DNA of 64,000 nucleotides, from NCBI RefSeq assembly GCF_024363565.1, contig NZ_JAJEKE010000001.1:496001-560000 (forward strand). Direction: 5' to 3'. This DNA is from Lutispora saccharofermentans (GTDB lineage Bacteria; Bacillota; Clostridia; Lutisporales; Lutisporaceae). The position numbers and the translations under genes are program-made. Numbering within the stretch: position 1 is the first letter of the stretch; each line of letters starts with the position of its first letter. Shown one piece after another: positions 42,636-51,812 of the stretch. The notes under the pieces were generated by a model. That model was given only the letters and a program-made list of their open reading frames with translations, did no database searches and was not told the DNA's origin.

Positions 42636-43565
42636 ATGCCTTTAGTAACATCAAAGGAAATGTTCAAAAAAGCATATGATGGACTATATGCTGTTGGAGC
42701 ATTTAATGTAAATAACATGGAGATTATCCAGGGAATAGTGGATGCAGCAAAGGATGAGCAGGCTCCTTTAATTCTTCAGGTATCTGCCGGAGCCAGAAAA
42801 TACGCAAAGCACGTCTATCTTATGAAGTTGGTGGAGGCTGCAGTGGAAGACAGCGGTCTTTCTATCTGTCTTCATCTTGACCATGGCGAGGATTTCGAGA
42901 TATGCAAATCCTGTATCGACGGGGGCTTTACATCTGTTATGATAGATGGTTCAAAACATCCCTTCGAGGAAAATATCGCCATTACAAGAAAGGTTGTAGA
43001 GTATGCCCATGATAGGGGTGTTGTGGTGGAAGCAGAGCTGGGAAGGCTTGCAGGCATTGAAGATGCTGTAAGTGTGAGCAGCAGGGATGCAACCTTTACC
43101 GATCCGGATCAGGCAGTAGAATTTGTCCAGAGAACAGGCGTAGATTCGCTGGCAATAGCCATAGGAACAAGCCATGGCGCTTACAAATTCAAAGGGGAGC
43201 CTATGTTGGATTTTGAAAGATTGGAGAAAATAAGCAAGCTTCTTCCTGATTTTCCTCTTGTCCTCCATGGCGCATCCACAGTGCTGCCTGAGTTCGTAGA
43301 TCTATGCAATACATATGGAGGCCATGTTCCCGGAGCAAAAGGAGTGCCTGAGGACATGCTGCTGAAAGCAGGCAAAATGGGAGTGTGCAAGATCAATATC
43401 GACACAGATTTAAGGCTTGCAATGACAGCTTCTATCAGAAAGCATCTGGCTGAGAACCCGGGTGATTTTGATCCGAGGCAGTATCTGAAACCTGCCAGAG
43501 AAGCTATCAAGAATATGGTTAAGCATAAAATGAAGAATGTATTGAATTGCAGCGGAAAAGCATGA
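42636..43565 (+). CDS. fba: Class II fructose-1,6-bisphosphate aldolase
   Basis: 309 residues, zinc-dependent type. Motifs include HLDHGEDFEICKSCIDGGFTSVMIDGS, VVVEAELGRLAG, IAIGTSHGAYKFKGEP, LVLHGAST and KINIDTDLRLAMT. It cleaves fructose-1,6-bisphosphate to triose phosphates in glycolysis and runs in reverse in gluconeogenesis. A TATAAT lies about 40 bp before the start. The gene is followed by the repeat mosaic at 43.6-44.0 kb. Confidence 0.95.
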   Translation: MPLVTSKEMFKKAYDGLYAVGAFNVNNMEIIQGIVDAAKDEQAPLILQVSAGARKYAKHVYLMKLVEAAVEDSGLSICLHLDHGEDFEICKSCIDGGFTSVMIDGSKHPFEENIAITRKVVEYAHDRGVVVEAELGRLAGIEDAVSVSSRDATFTDPDQAVEFVQRTGVDSLAIAIGTSHGAYKFKGEPMLDFERLEKISKLLPDFPLVLHGASTVLPEFVDLCNTYGGHVPGAKGVPEDMLLKAGKMGVCKINIDTDLRLAMTASIRKHLAENPGDFDPRQYLKPAREAIKNMVKHKMKNVLNCSGKA

Positions 43566-44012
43566 TTAAGGGTTCAGGATTCAGAGCTCAGAACTCAGGA
43601 ATACTAGGGTATTCCTTTGAGGTCAGCTACTAGCCTCTAGCTACTAGCCTCTGGCTTTGGGTATTCCTTACGAGTCATGGGGACGGGGAACGGAAACCAC
43701 TGAAGGACACTGAATTTTTCACGAAAAAACACGGCAGAGCCCAAAGAATAAGCATATGTGTTTACCTGCACATATGCTTATTCTTTAGTTACTGTAGCTT
43801 TCTCCTATAAAGTAGAACTTAAGATATAAATAAGATAGCGTAAATAATAGCGCTGCAGTATGTACATATCATATATGCACGCTACAGTGTCTATAAAACT
43901 AATATTCCTCCGTGAAAATCCGTGAGGCGTCCATGCCTTTCCGTGTTCTCCGTTCCCTGCGGCTCCAGAGGCATGCTCAAAGCCAGAAGCTAGCGGCTAG
44001 AGGCTAGAGGCA
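43566..44012. repeat. Repeat mosaic between convergent genes
   Basis: No gene fits here. Contents in order: a TCAGAGCTCAGAACTCAG-type run; tandem CTAGCTACTAGCCTCT units (43626-43655); GGAAACCACTGAAGGACAC..TTTTTCACGAAAAAACACGG (43693-43735), shared with 14136-14177; a perfect hairpin 43743-43786; then CCGTGAAAATCCGTGAGG and CCTTTCCGTGTTCTCCGTT (43911-43954) as an inverted partner; and GAAGCTAGCGGCTAGAGGCTAGAGGC at the end (43987-44012, in two parts GAAGCTAGCGG and CTAGAGGCTAGAGGC), inverted to the first CTAG units. Confidence 0.65.
43743..43786. terminator. Perfect 18-bp stem-loop within the repeat mosaic
   Basis: 43743-43760 and 43769-43786 are exact inverted copies (AAAGAATAAGCATATGTG). It lies between the convergent fba and HAD genes and could end both transcripts. 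No strong U-tract. Confidence 0.5.
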
Positions 44013-44712
44013 AAGTATTAACATATTTTAAAAATTCTGAGCTGTCCGAGCTATAATCGGGAGCATAAGGGCTGTCTCTTTTGATCACACAGTCGGTGAC
44101 TAAATAAGTGCTTATGCCTGCTTTTTTCGCCACCATGTCCTCCAGCATATCATTCCCAACCATCAAGCATTCTTCCGGCTTTTTGCCTTTTATTTTTAAA
44201 ATATCTTCGTAGAATTTAGGATTAGGCTTGCAGAAGCGGCATATTTCGAAATTGGTCACATAGCTGAAATCATCCAGAAGAAAGCCGGCCCATTGTATCC
44301 TCTTATCTATGGCTACTTTGGGAAAAAGAGGATTGGTAGCAACGATCACATCGTAGCCTTTGCTCTTCAACCGGTTGACCGCATTTATCATATTATCTAT
44401 TCTGTAGGTAACATCTTTGACAAGATCAAATTCACTATCATAAAAGCTATCAAAGCCGTTTAGAAAGAAATCCCTATGCTCCTCCTCTATAAGCGCATTA
44501 AACCTTTCAAAAAAAATTTCCTGATTAAATCTGACGCCGTCAGAATTTTTTACCATGTGGATTATCGATTCCCATATATTTTTATACAGCTCCTTAGGGC
44601 TGCAGAATTCTCCAAACTTAACCCCAAGCAATGAAAAATACTTATTTTCAAACTCATTATTATCCATTCCCAATAAAGTACCGTCTAAATCAAACAAAAC
44701 AGTGTTTATCAT
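43990..44712 (-). CDS. HAD-superfamily hydrolase
   Basis: 240 residues. Motif I is LFDLDGTLL near the start, motif II lies around VATNPLFPK, and motif IV reads VGNDMLED. It therefore has the residues for a Mg-dependent phosphatase of the HAD family; the substrate is unknown. The last residues (NTLPLASSR) are encoded by CTAG-rich repeat sequence at 43990-44012, so the C-terminus seems to have been altered by the repeat. Its start overlaps the upstream membrane-protein gene by 4 bp. Confidence 0.86.
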   Translation of the reverse strand: MINTVLFDLDGTLLGMDNNEFENKYFSLLGVKFGEFCSPKELYKNIWESIIHMVKNSDGVRFNQEIFFERFNALIEEEHRDFFLNGFDSFYDSEFDLVKDVTYRIDNMINAVNRLKSKGYDVIVATNPLFPKVAIDKRIQWAGFLLDDFSYVTNFEICRFCKPNPKFYEDILKIKGKKPEECLMVGNDMLEDMVAKKAGISTYLVTDCVIKRDSPYAPDYSSDSSEFLKYVNTLPLASSR

Positions 44713-45221
44713 CTCACATCTTTCCTCCAGTAAACTCTAATTTTATCCCAATAGTAAAAAATCACCCGGGTAAAAACATAATCATAGACCAGGAACGCAA
44801 ATTGCAGGCCAAGCACCAGCCAGACGATCGGGAAAGCTATGGTTATATTTATCAAAAATACTCTGGTCCATATAAAATAAACCGCTAAAGACGCTATATT
44901 GAAGAATAACAGCTTCAATGTCAATTCGATTAATATATTCCTTGTCTTTTCTATATAGTATTTTATTAAAGGATATATACCAAAAATAAAGATGTAAGGC
45001 ACTGCATTTACCAGATTTCCTAAGACCAGAAAAGACAACATTGACGTAGCAAAGTACAAAAGCCAAGCCTGCCGGGCCCCCATTTCAACCAATATAAATC
45101 CGGGTATTATGCCGGTCAAAAAATACATTGTAAGCTTTGCGGAAGGCAAATAAACAGCTAAATATAAAAATATTATGCTTATAGCGGTTAAAATACCTCC
45201 AAGGGCAACCTTTCTTCCCAA
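44709..45221 (-). CDS. Multi-pass membrane protein of unknown function
   Basis: 170 residues with about five hydrophobic helices (VALGGILTAISIIFLYLAVYL, MYFLTGIIPGFILVE, YFATSMLSFLVLG, IFIFGIYPLIKYYI, AFPIVWLVLGLQFAFLVYDYVF) and a basic tail. The opening resembles ECF-type substrate-binding (S) components and DUF2232-like proteins, but there is no clear signature. It is in an operon-like run with the HAD, J-domain and DUF5685 genes. Confidence 0.72.
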   Translation of the reverse strand: MGRKVALGGILTAISIIFLYLAVYLPSAKLTMYFLTGIIPGFILVEMGARQAWLLYFATSMLSFLVLGNLVNAVPYIFIFGIYPLIKYYIEKTRNILIELTLKLLFFNIASLAVYFIWTRVFLINITIAFPIVWLVLGLQFAFLVYDYVFTRVIFYYWDKIRVYWRKDVR

Positions 45222-45236
45222 TTTAACACCGCCTCA

Positions 45237-45872
45237 TTATATGCAGTTTATCAGATCTCCACCCATGCATTCACAACAACAATCGGAGCATATAAGGCAT
45301 TGGCACATGCTGCACAGATCCGGCCCGGCGGAGCTATAACGCCGGTTGTATCCATAGCTTTGATACTGATTATTGGCATATGCTATTCTGTTTAAAGCGT
45401 CTCTGTACTCCATATTTGAAGGGTCCATGTTCACTGCTGTATTTATACTGTTCACGGCTTCATTATACCAGCCTTTTCTCATAAAGATGAGTCCTCTTAA
45501 ATAATGCCATTGAGCATCCCTCATGCTTATTCTATTGAGCAGATTTTCAGCTGCCTGGATATTCCCGTTCATTATATTCATTCTTACCTGCGAATATAAG
45601 TTGGTATCGCTGCCATATCCGGAGCTATTGCTTTCCCTGTAGCCGTAAGCATTGCCTTGAGACCTGTTATTTGACCCGCTTCTTTCATGTTCTTTGAGCA
45701 GGCTATCATAGGCCTGATTTATTTCTTTTAGTTTTTCTTCTGCCAATTCGGAAAGAGGATTATTTCTGTATTGGTCCGGGTGATATTTCTTCACCAGCTC
45801 CTTATATGCCTTTTTTATTTCATCTATTGAAGCGCCTTCCCTTACATTAAGTACCTCATAGGGGTTTCTCAT
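45237..45872 (-). CDS. J-domain protein with Cys-rich C-terminus
   Basis: 211 residues. An N-terminal J domain ([36 protein letters not shown]) has the essential HPD. A Gly/Ser-rich linker, two TPR-like helices ([32 protein letters not shown]) and a Cys cluster follow ([24 protein letters not shown]). It is not full DnaJ: no zinc-finger repeats of CXXCXGXG type. It probably recruits DnaK to a specific client. The start overlaps the DUF5685 gene by 17 bp, so DUF5685 is the likely client or partner. Confidence 0.87.
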   Translation of the reverse strand: MRNPYEVLNVREGASIDEIKKAYKELVKKYHPDQYRNNPLSELAEEKLKEINQAYDSLLKEHERSGSNNRSQGNAYGYRESNSSGYGSDTNLYSQVRMNIMNGNIQAAENLLNRISMRDAQWHYLRGLIFMRKGWYNEAVNSINTAVNMDPSNMEYRDALNRIAYANNQYQSYGYNRRYSSAGPDLCSMCQCLICSDCCCECMGGDLINCI

Positions 45873-46740
45873 CCTTCTTGCAGCTCCTTCCTTCCAATAT
45901 GCTTTTTGTTTTTTTATCCATGCCTAAATATATTACGTTTTCAATTATGCTCCTATTGTTCATATCAAGCAGCTCAAAAGCAGAGGCTGCTTGTGTCAAA
46001 GTATGGATGAGGTTGAACTTGATATCTTCCTTTATTTTATCCTTGAATGCTCCAATATCACCGTTTTTGTATTCATACTGAAGCAAGAGGGGATTATAAT
46101 TATTTTTTTTAACATCCTTTTCAATATCATCATAGGCATCAATTATATATATCCATCTGCCCAGATTATAGCCCAGCCACTCAACAGCTTTCTTGTCTTT
46201 TTCATTATCTCCCTTATACCCTATGCCTACAATACCCTTGATCAATTCCCCAAAGGGGTCTGCTGCCCTATCCATTGAGCTGCAGTTTTGTTTTTCCAGA
46301 GCATACAGCTTTTCCAGGGATTGCTTTATATGTGCTTCTGCTTCCTTATTGCTGCTTGAAGCCGCTCTATAGCCGGAGCCGATCAGCAGCTGCGCTGCTT
46401 TAGCGAGGATGTTCTTCTCATCCTCCCAATCATCCTGAAGCTTATAATAAGTGAGGATTATATTGATATCACTTGAGAAATCTACACTGGGGCTTTTCTT
46501 AACAATCCACTTTTTCTTCAGCGGATTTGCTGCGCAAGCTTCATACGCCAACCCAACATTCTCTTTATTTATAGAAGATAGAAATAAGCCTAAAAATACG
46601 GAATCATAATTCAGCCCAAGCCGGCATAGAGGTCCGAAGCTTTTTCCCATGGACTTGCATACCCCGCAATAATAAGCCCTGAATAATTCGTATTCTTTTA
46701 TTTTCATCTCACCCTTGTCGGGCGTTACATATCCAAACAT
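45856..46740 (-). CDS. DUF5685 family protein
   Basis: 294 residues starting [36 protein letters not shown], with the conserved YYCGVC. Two Asp-rich segments, [11 protein letters not shown] (about 109) and [10 protein letters not shown] (about 201), lie on predicted helices about 90 residues apart. This spacing and composition recall the paired DDxxD motifs of all-alpha isoprenoid synthases. The family is of unknown function. It overlaps the J-domain gene, a pairing that suggests a chaperone-client relation. Confidence 0.78.
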   Translation of the reverse strand: MFGYVTPDKGEMKIKEYELFRAYYCGVCKSMGKSFGPLCRLGLNYDSVFLGLFLSSINKENVGLAYEACAANPLKKKWIVKKSPSVDFSSDINIILTYYKLQDDWEDEKNILAKAAQLLIGSGYRAASSSNKEAEAHIKQSLEKLYALEKQNCSSMDRAADPFGELIKGIVGIGYKGDNEKDKKAVEWLGYNLGRWIYIIDAYDDIEKDVKKNNYNPLLLQYEYKNGDIGAFKDKIKEDIKFNLIHTLTQAASAFELLDMNNRSIIENVIYLGMDKKTKSILEGRSCKKDEKPL

Positions 46741-46799
46741 AATATCTCCTGATTTTGACTGCTTTTTTCATTATATCACAGCTTAGCGCAATTTTCAGC

Positions 46800-46862
46800 T
46801 AAAAAAAACAACACAGGCCAATGACTGTGCTTCTTGCAGCACAGCCTCCAGCCTGTTTTTTT
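46800..46862 (-). terminator. Terminator after the small P-loop gene
   Basis: ACAGGC...CTGTGC / GCACAG...GCCTGT pairing between 46813 and 46856, flanked by A8 on the left (T8 on the minus strand) and T7 on the right, so it can work in both directions. Confidence 0.75.
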
Positions 46863-46892
46863 CAAAATAATCTCAAATCTTGTCTGATCTTC

Positions 46893-47300
46893 CTAAATGT
46901 AAGCTTTTAAAAACTCTGGCACATTGTCTGGATTCCTGCTCAAGCTCACAACAAAATTTACTTCATATTCCTTGTTAAGCCTTTCCATGTTATCAATAAA
47001 ACCCTTTAAGCATGATTCTTCTGAATTGGAAATAACCTTGAGCCCATCTATAAAAATATGCTCAATATCAAAGTTTTGGGAGATAACTCCGCACAAAAAA
47101 CCATAAAAAGTCTTCAAATTATCAATCTGAAAATCCCCAGCATTGATGAATCGAAGACTTCTATCCAAATCGTACATATGATTATTGTCTCTGTCGATGT
47201 ACACAACATGACCTTTAGAAGCTTTTGATGCTTCATTTGCCATGCCAATCATCACCTTAGTCTTTCCGGTGCCCTTTTCACCTACAATAAACTTAACCAT
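46893..47300 (-). CDS. Small P-loop protein
   Basis: 135 residues starting MVKFIVGEKGTGKTKVMIGMAN, a Walker A motif (GEKGTGKT), and IEHIFIDGL as a Walker B-like strand. It is shorter than any usual AAA ATPase and has no C-terminal sensor domain. Such small ATPases occur in Clostridia near housekeeping genes with unknown role. Single-gene unit: GGGGG precedes the ATG and a bidirectional terminator follows. Confidence 0.75.
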   Translation of the reverse strand: MVKFIVGEKGTGKTKVMIGMANEASKASKGHVVYIDRDNNHMYDLDRSLRFINAGDFQIDNLKTFYGFLCGVISQNFDIEHIFIDGLKVISNSEESCLKGFIDNMERLNKEYEVNFVVSLSRNPDNVPEFLKAYI

Positions 47301-47524
47301 TTTAATTACCCCCTAACATTATTTTTTTTAGAGATTAATTAGAGAATACTATATTCGGAAGATTATTTCAATTGTTTATTTCGATAAAAGCTAAATATTT
47401 GTAAATATCATGCTCATTTACTTATTTATAATGCAAGTCTTAGTGTGTCGGACATCGCTTACCAGCATGCCGTAGTGAATTTTATTGATTCCAAGATTGC
47501 CCAATTTTCAGACAAATATAACTA

Positions 47525-47553
47525 TTTACATTATTCTCAATATTTGAGATAAT
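47525..47553 (+). promoter_or_regulatory. Promoter of nhaC
   Basis: TTTACA (47525-47530), 17 bp, GATAAT (47548-47553), 35 bp before the start. The rest of the gap 47301-47587 shows nothing else recognisable. Confidence 0.65.
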
Positions 47554-47587
47554 AAACACATAATATACTTAGAAAGGAGTAATGATA

Positions 47588-49027
47588 ATGTCCAGCAAAG
47601 CAAGACAGAAAAAAGAAGCCACTGTGCTTGAAGCCTTAGTTCCCGTGGTCTTGACAGTTGGTATCCTAATGTATACTATACTGGTTCTAGGGGGAGACGT
47701 GCACATTCCTTTAGTCTTGGGTTCAATCATAACCGCTTTGATAGCAGTTTACAGATTGGGCTTCACTTGGGGGGAAATCGAAGAAGGTTTTATCGCTACA
47801 ATAAGTGGTACAATGCAAGCTATAATAATTCTCGCAATTATAGGTATGATCATAGGCACATGGATTCTTGGAGGTGTAGTGCCCACACTAATTTTCTATG
47901 GACTAAAGGTATTATCCCCTGCATTTTTTCTTATAGCTTCCATGATATTATGCAGCATAGTATCCCTAGCAACGGGTAGTTCATGGACCACAGCCGGAAC
48001 AGTTGGTATTGCCCTTATGGGCGTTGCAGTAGGTCTCGGAGTTCCAGGCCCCATGGCAGCAGGTGCTATTATTTCCGGAGCGTATTTCGGTGATAAATTA
48101 TCACCCCTTTCCGATACCACAAACCTTGCACCAGCTATGGCTGGCTCAAACCTCTTTGACCATATTAAACACATGTTTTTTACTACTGGAACAAGCTATG
48201 TCATAGCTCTAATAGCCTTTGGGATAATGGGTGCCCAATTTGCCGGCAAAGAACTTGATACAGCAGCAATCAATGAACTCATAAGCACTATGAGTGCAAA
48301 CTTCACAATCAGTCCTATACTTCTATTAGTGCCAATAATAGTTATAACTTTGGTTGCCATGAAAACCCCCGCTATACCAGGGCTTATGATAGGTACCATC
48401 CTCGGCGGTGCTGCCGCTATGATATTCCAAGGCGCCAGCTTAGGTGCAGTATTGGATGCAATGCAAAACGGAGTAGTATCCGAAACGGGAAATGCACTGC
48501 TGGATGAGCTACTCACTAGCGGCGGTTTACAAAGCATGATGAAGACAATTTCTCTTATCATGTGTGCATTGACTTTCGGCGGAATGCTAGAAAAGTCAGG
48601 AATGCTGGAAACATTAGCAAAGAAGATACTCGGATTTGCAAAAAGCACAGGCTCCCTTGTTACTGTTACAATACTCTCCTGTATATTTGTAAATGCTTTA
48701 GCCGGAGACCAGTATCTGGCAATAGTTCTTCCCGGTAAAATGTACAGGGATGAATTCCATAAGAGAGGCTTGGCTCCAAGAAACCTTTCCAGATGTCTTG
48801 AAGACGCCGGTACAATGACATCATCATTGATTCCATGGAATACCTGCGGTGCTGCTATGTCAGGCTATCTTGGCATTCCTACAGTTGATTATGTTCCATA
48901 TGCTGTGCTTAACCTTGTAAGTCCAATAGTATCAATTGTATTCGGTTATGCCGGCATCACAATGATGAAGCTTGAGGACGATCCGTCAGCACCGGAATAT
49001 AAGGGTAAAGCAACAGTAAGTGCATAA
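47588..49027 (+). CDS. nhaC: NhaC family Na+/H+ antiporter
   Basis: About 479 residues with roughly 12 membrane helices. Characteristic stretches: GSSWTTAGTVGIALMGVAVGLGVP, GAYFGDKLSPLSDTTNLAPA, MKTPAIPGLMIG and AGDQYLAIVLPGKMYRDEF. It exchanges Na+ (or other cation or dicarboxylate/amino-acid pairs in relatives such as malate-lactate antiporters) for protons. ATG 47588 is 8 bp from AAAGGAG; ATG 47582 is only 2 bp away, so the second is preferred. Terminator at 49042. Confidence 0.9.
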   Translation: MSSKARQKKEATVLEALVPVVLTVGILMYTILVLGGDVHIPLVLGSIITALIAVYRLGFTWGEIEEGFIATISGTMQAIIILAIIGMIIGTWILGGVVPTLIFYGLKVLSPAFFLIASMILCSIVSLATGSSWTTAGTVGIALMGVAVGLGVPGPMAAGAIISGAYFGDKLSPLSDTTNLAPAMAGSNLFDHIKHMFFTTGTSYVIALIAFGIMGAQFAGKELDTAAINELISTMSANFTISPILLLVPIIVITLVAMKTPAIPGLMIGTILGGAAAMIFQGASLGAVLDAMQNGVVSETGNALLDELLTSGGLQSMMKTISLIMCALTFGGMLEKSGMLETLAKKILGFAKSTGSLVTVTILSCIFVNALAGDQYLAIVLPGKMYRDEFHKRGLAPRNLSRCLEDAGTMTSSLIPWNTCGAAMSGYLGIPTVDYVPYAVLNLVSPIVSIVFGYAGITMMKLEDDPSAPEYKGKATVSA

Positions 49028-49041
49028 ATAGAAATATAGAT

Positions 49042-49080
49042 AAAAATAATCCCGTTGTTTATTTCAACGGGATTATTTTT
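49042..49080 (+). terminator. Terminator of nhaC
   Basis: A perfect 16-bp stem (49042-49057 / 49065-49080) ends in a T-tract, 15 bp after the stop codon. Confidence 0.9.
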
Positions 49081-49157
49081 AACTGCGGTACCGAAAACTG
49101 GTGATTTTAGAAAACTTATATAAGGATATTTAATGTTACCCTGCAGATACTATTTTT

Positions 49158-49652
49158 ATGAAAGAGAAATTTTTAAGATTTATCGCCTATGGTCTGATAG
49201 GCTGGTGCCTGGAGATTTTATGGACCGGATTTGGTTCACTGCTTCACGGCAATTTCATGCTATATAGTTTCACCTATATGTGGATGTTTTTCATCTACGG
49301 AATGGGATTATTTCTGGAACCAGTTCATGACAAGATCAGGAATTGGAATACTTATCTGAGGGGAGGCATATGGGTCCTAATCATATTTGCCATAGAATAT
49401 CTGTGCGGCTGGGCTCTAGACGGCGCACTGGGCCATTGTCCGTGGGATTACGGCAATGGAATATTATCCGTGAAGGGCTACATAAGGCTGGACTTCACAG
49501 TGGCTTGGTTTTTTACAGGCTTGCTCTATGAGAGAGTGCACGACTTCCTCATAGCATTTGAGAAGCTTCCAAAGTCTGTATTGCTGGAGTACAGCCCGGA
49601 CCAAACCGCAGAATGTCCCAATAAAAAAATTAGGCCTTTTAAAAAAGCCTAA
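49158..49652 (+). CDS. Putative ABC-transporter type IV-like membrane protein (PF06541 type)
   Basis: 164 residues with four or five hydrophobic helices. The pattern GLIGWCLEILWTGF, LYSFTYMWMFFIYGMG and ALGHCPWDYGNGILSVKGYIRLDF matches the CmpB-like family annotated as ABC-transporter type IV; true transport function is unproven. Conserved Trp/Cys/Asp residues in CPWDYG suggest a functional site. The terminator overlaps the last codons. Confidence 0.82.
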   Translation: MKEKFLRFIAYGLIGWCLEILWTGFGSLLHGNFMLYSFTYMWMFFIYGMGLFLEPVHDKIRNWNTYLRGGIWVLIIFAIEYLCGWALDGALGHCPWDYGNGILSVKGYIRLDFTVAWFFTGLLYERVHDFLIAFEKLPKSVLLEYSPDQTAECPNKKIRPFKKA

Positions 49653-49662
49653 TTTTTTTATT
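49623..49662 (+). terminator. Terminator overlapping the end of the PF06541-type gene
   Basis: AAAAAATTAGGC (49624-49635) / GCCTAATTTTTTT hairpin, with the last codons of the gene in the left arm. Confidence 0.85.
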
Positions 49663-49765
49663 TTTACCCTTATTCTATATCAAATCTCCCACACATTTAT
49701 AATGTTAATCTGTTGTGCCAGTTGATAACAAGTTAAATTAACGACATTCTAAACCATCATATAAA

Positions 49766-49855
49766 TCATTGTATATTAAATATTGATAAAATTATTGGCA
49801 ATATCATTGCAATAATGATCAATATACTGAGTACCACTGCAATCTTCCTCTTCAT
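49766..49855 (-). CDS. 29-residue hydrophobic peptide
   Basis: ATG 49855-49853 to TGA gives a start MKRKIAVVLSILIIIAMILP and end SIFNIQ: a basic start plus one hydrophobic helix. GGGGTGAT lies 3-10 bp upstream. It is 20 bp after the stop of yhbY on the same strand, so probably cotranscribed. Short single-helix peptides of this kind are frequent in Firmicutes; function unknown. Confidence 0.5.
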   Translation of the reverse strand: MKRKIAVVLSILIIIAMILPIILSIFNIQ

Positions 49856-49874
49856 GCTATCACCCCGACATTTC

Positions 49875-50168
49875 CTATTTGGGCAGCTGGATCTTGGAAT
49901 TTTCTTTTGATTCCCTGTAGAGCACAAATTTATTCCCTATGACCTGCACTACATCTGCTTCAATAGCCCCGGCCAATTCATGGCCTGCTTCTCTTGCATC
50001 AAGTTCACAGTTGTCAAGTACTTTGACTTTTATAAGTTCTCTTGCCTCCAGGCAAGCACTGATATCCTTTTCCATTGATGAAGTAATACCTGATTTTCCT
50101 ATCTGAAAAACATCTTCCAAGCCATTTGCCAGGCTTCTTAAATAAGCTCTTTGTCTGCTATTTAACAT
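49875..50168 (-). CDS. yhbY: YhbY/CRS1-type RNA-binding protein
   Basis: 97 residues beginning MLNSRQRAYLRSLANGLEDVFQIGKSGIT, with the GxxG-like RNA-binding loop GKSG, and IKVKVLDNC, VVQVIGNKFVLYRES. YhbY binds pre-50S ribosomal particles. It lies downstream of obg, as in many Firmicutes, consistent with a role in ribosome assembly. Confidence 0.92.
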   Translation of the reverse strand: MLNSRQRAYLRSLANGLEDVFQIGKSGITSSMEKDISACLEARELIKVKVLDNCELDAREAGHELAGAIEADVVQVIGNKFVLYRESKENSKIQLPK

Positions 50169-50231
50169 ATTCCCTCCTGTTTTATCTCACATATTTTAAA
50201 AGCAGACTTTCGTCTGCTATGCTGCGCCATA

Positions 50232-50417
50232 CTATACTTCTGCTTCTTTTTTGGTTTTTCTTCGATGAGTTTCGTAATCCGGATCTCCTTTTTTCCATCC
50301 GCTTCTGTTCTTTTCTAAATTTTGTACATAGTTTTCATTGATAAGTATTTGATTTTTTGCTATGCAAAAATACGTTGGGGTATTCTGTTTACAATTTTCA
50401 CATTGTATGCAGTCCAT
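50232..50417 (-). CDS. Small Cys-rich protein
   Basis: 61 residues with CIQCENC near the N-terminus and a further Cys (YFCIA), a possible zinc or iron-sulfur site, and a very basic C-terminus (HRRKTKKEAEV). GGAGGTC lies about 12 bp upstream. Between obg and yhbY on the same strand. The open frame, ribosome site and position support a real gene. Function unknown. Confidence 0.6.
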   Translation of the reverse strand: MDCIQCENCKQNTPTYFCIAKNQILINENYVQNLEKNRSGWKKGDPDYETHRRKTKKEAEV

Positions 50418-50440
50418 GATAATAAATTGACCTCCGCTTG

Positions 50441-51718
50441 CTAATCATAATATTCAAATTCAATATTACCCATTTTTACAGTGTCGCCATCATTTATACC
50501 CATACTTTTCAACTCATCGACAATACCCCTCTTTCTAATAACACGCTGAAAGTATTTCACGGAATCACTATCATCCATGTTCACTGATGCTAAAAGCCTT
50601 TCTGCCAAAGGTCCTTCGATGACATATATTTCATTTTCCATTTTTATCGTGAATTCTTTAGCATCCGTATATTTATGATACAACAAATCCTTGTCTACTT
50701 CAACAATTTCTTCTTCATCTTCCATTGTTTCCAGTATATTATATACTCTATCCAGCATAGGCCTTATGCCCATCTTTGTTGCTCCGGAAACAGGGAAAAT
50801 ATCATAGCCTTCACCGGATAAAAAGAGCTTAACTCTTTCAAAATTCTTGTCCGAACCTGGTATATCCATCTTATTGCATGCGATCACTTGAGGTTTCGAA
50901 GCAAGCCTTGGGCTGTACAGTTTTAATTCATTGTTTATCTTTCTGAAATCTTCTATAGGATCTCTTCCTTCGATTCCGGAAGCATCAAGCACGTGTATTA
51001 TGACCTTGGTCCTTTCAATATGCCGTAAAAAATCATGGCCGAGGCCTACCCCTTCATGTGCTCCTTCAATCAATCCGGGTATATCCGCCATCACAAAGCT
51101 TCTGCTCGGGTCCAGCTCCACCACTCCCAGATTTGGGGATAAGGTTGTAAAATGATAATTCGCAATTTTGGGCCTTGCGGCACTGACTACAGACAGAAGC
51201 GTAGATTTGCCTACGTTAGGGAAGCCTACTAAGCCTACGTCAGCTATCAGCTTCAATTCAAGCTCGACCCATATCTCTTCGCCTTTCTCTCCGGGCTGAG
51301 CAAATCTCGGGGCCTGCCTTGTGGAGGTGGCAAATTGGGCATTACCTTTTCCGCCCCTTCCTCCTTTAGCCGCCAAAAGCTCCTGTCCCTCATGCCTCAG
51401 ATCTCCAAGAGCTCTTTTGCTTTGTTCATCATATATTATTGTGCCCACAGGTACTTTTATATATAAATTTTCTCCGCTTTTACCGTAACAGTTATTTGCT
51501 CCGCCGGTCTGCCCATTCGCTGCCGCATGCTTTCTTTTGTAGCGGAAATCCATCAAGGTCCTCATGCTGCTGTCCGCAACAAATATTATGCTGCCGCCGC
51601 TGCCGCCGTCTCCGCCGTCCGGTCCGCCATTCGGTATATATTTTTCCCTCCTGAAGGATATCTTGCCGTCTCCGCCGTCTCCTGCTTTCAGATATATCTT
51701 TGCTTTATCTATGAACAT
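50441..51718 (-). CDS. obg: GTPase Obg/CgtA
   Basis: About 425 residues. The Gly-rich Obg domain comes first (MFIDKAKIYLKAGDGGDG...GGPDGGDGG). The GTPase domain follows with G1 GFPNVGKSTLL, G3 DIPGLIEGAHEG, G4 NKMD and G5 SGAT. The C-terminal OCT domain comes last. Essential 50S-assembly and stress GTPase. GAGGTGAG precedes ATG 51718; the frame extends upstream to 51838 but through the terminator after rpmA, so that extension is not used. Confidence 0.96.
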   Translation of the reverse strand: MFIDKAKIYLKAGDGGDGKISFRREKYIPNGGPDGGDGGSGGSIIFVADSSMRTLMDFRYKRKHAAANGQTGGANNCYGKSGENLYIKVPVGTIIYDEQSKRALGDLRHEGQELLAAKGGRGGKGNAQFATSTRQAPRFAQPGEKGEEIWVELELKLIADVGLVGFPNVGKSTLLSVVSAARPKIANYHFTTLSPNLGVVELDPSRSFVMADIPGLIEGAHEGVGLGHDFLRHIERTKVIIHVLDASGIEGRDPIEDFRKINNELKLYSPRLASKPQVIACNKMDIPGSDKNFERVKLFLSGEGYDIFPVSGATKMGIRPMLDRVYNILETMEDEEEIVEVDKDLLYHKYTDAKEFTIKMENEIYVIEGPLAERLLASVNMDDSDSVKYFQRVIRKRGIVDELKSMGINDGDTVKMGNIEFEYYD

Positions 51719-51812
51719 GCTTCTCACCTCATAATCATTCGTAATCGAATCCCTGGCTTCTCCTTCCATATTATAATTCATATGAACAGGTTTTATCCTA
51801 TAAGAATATGTA

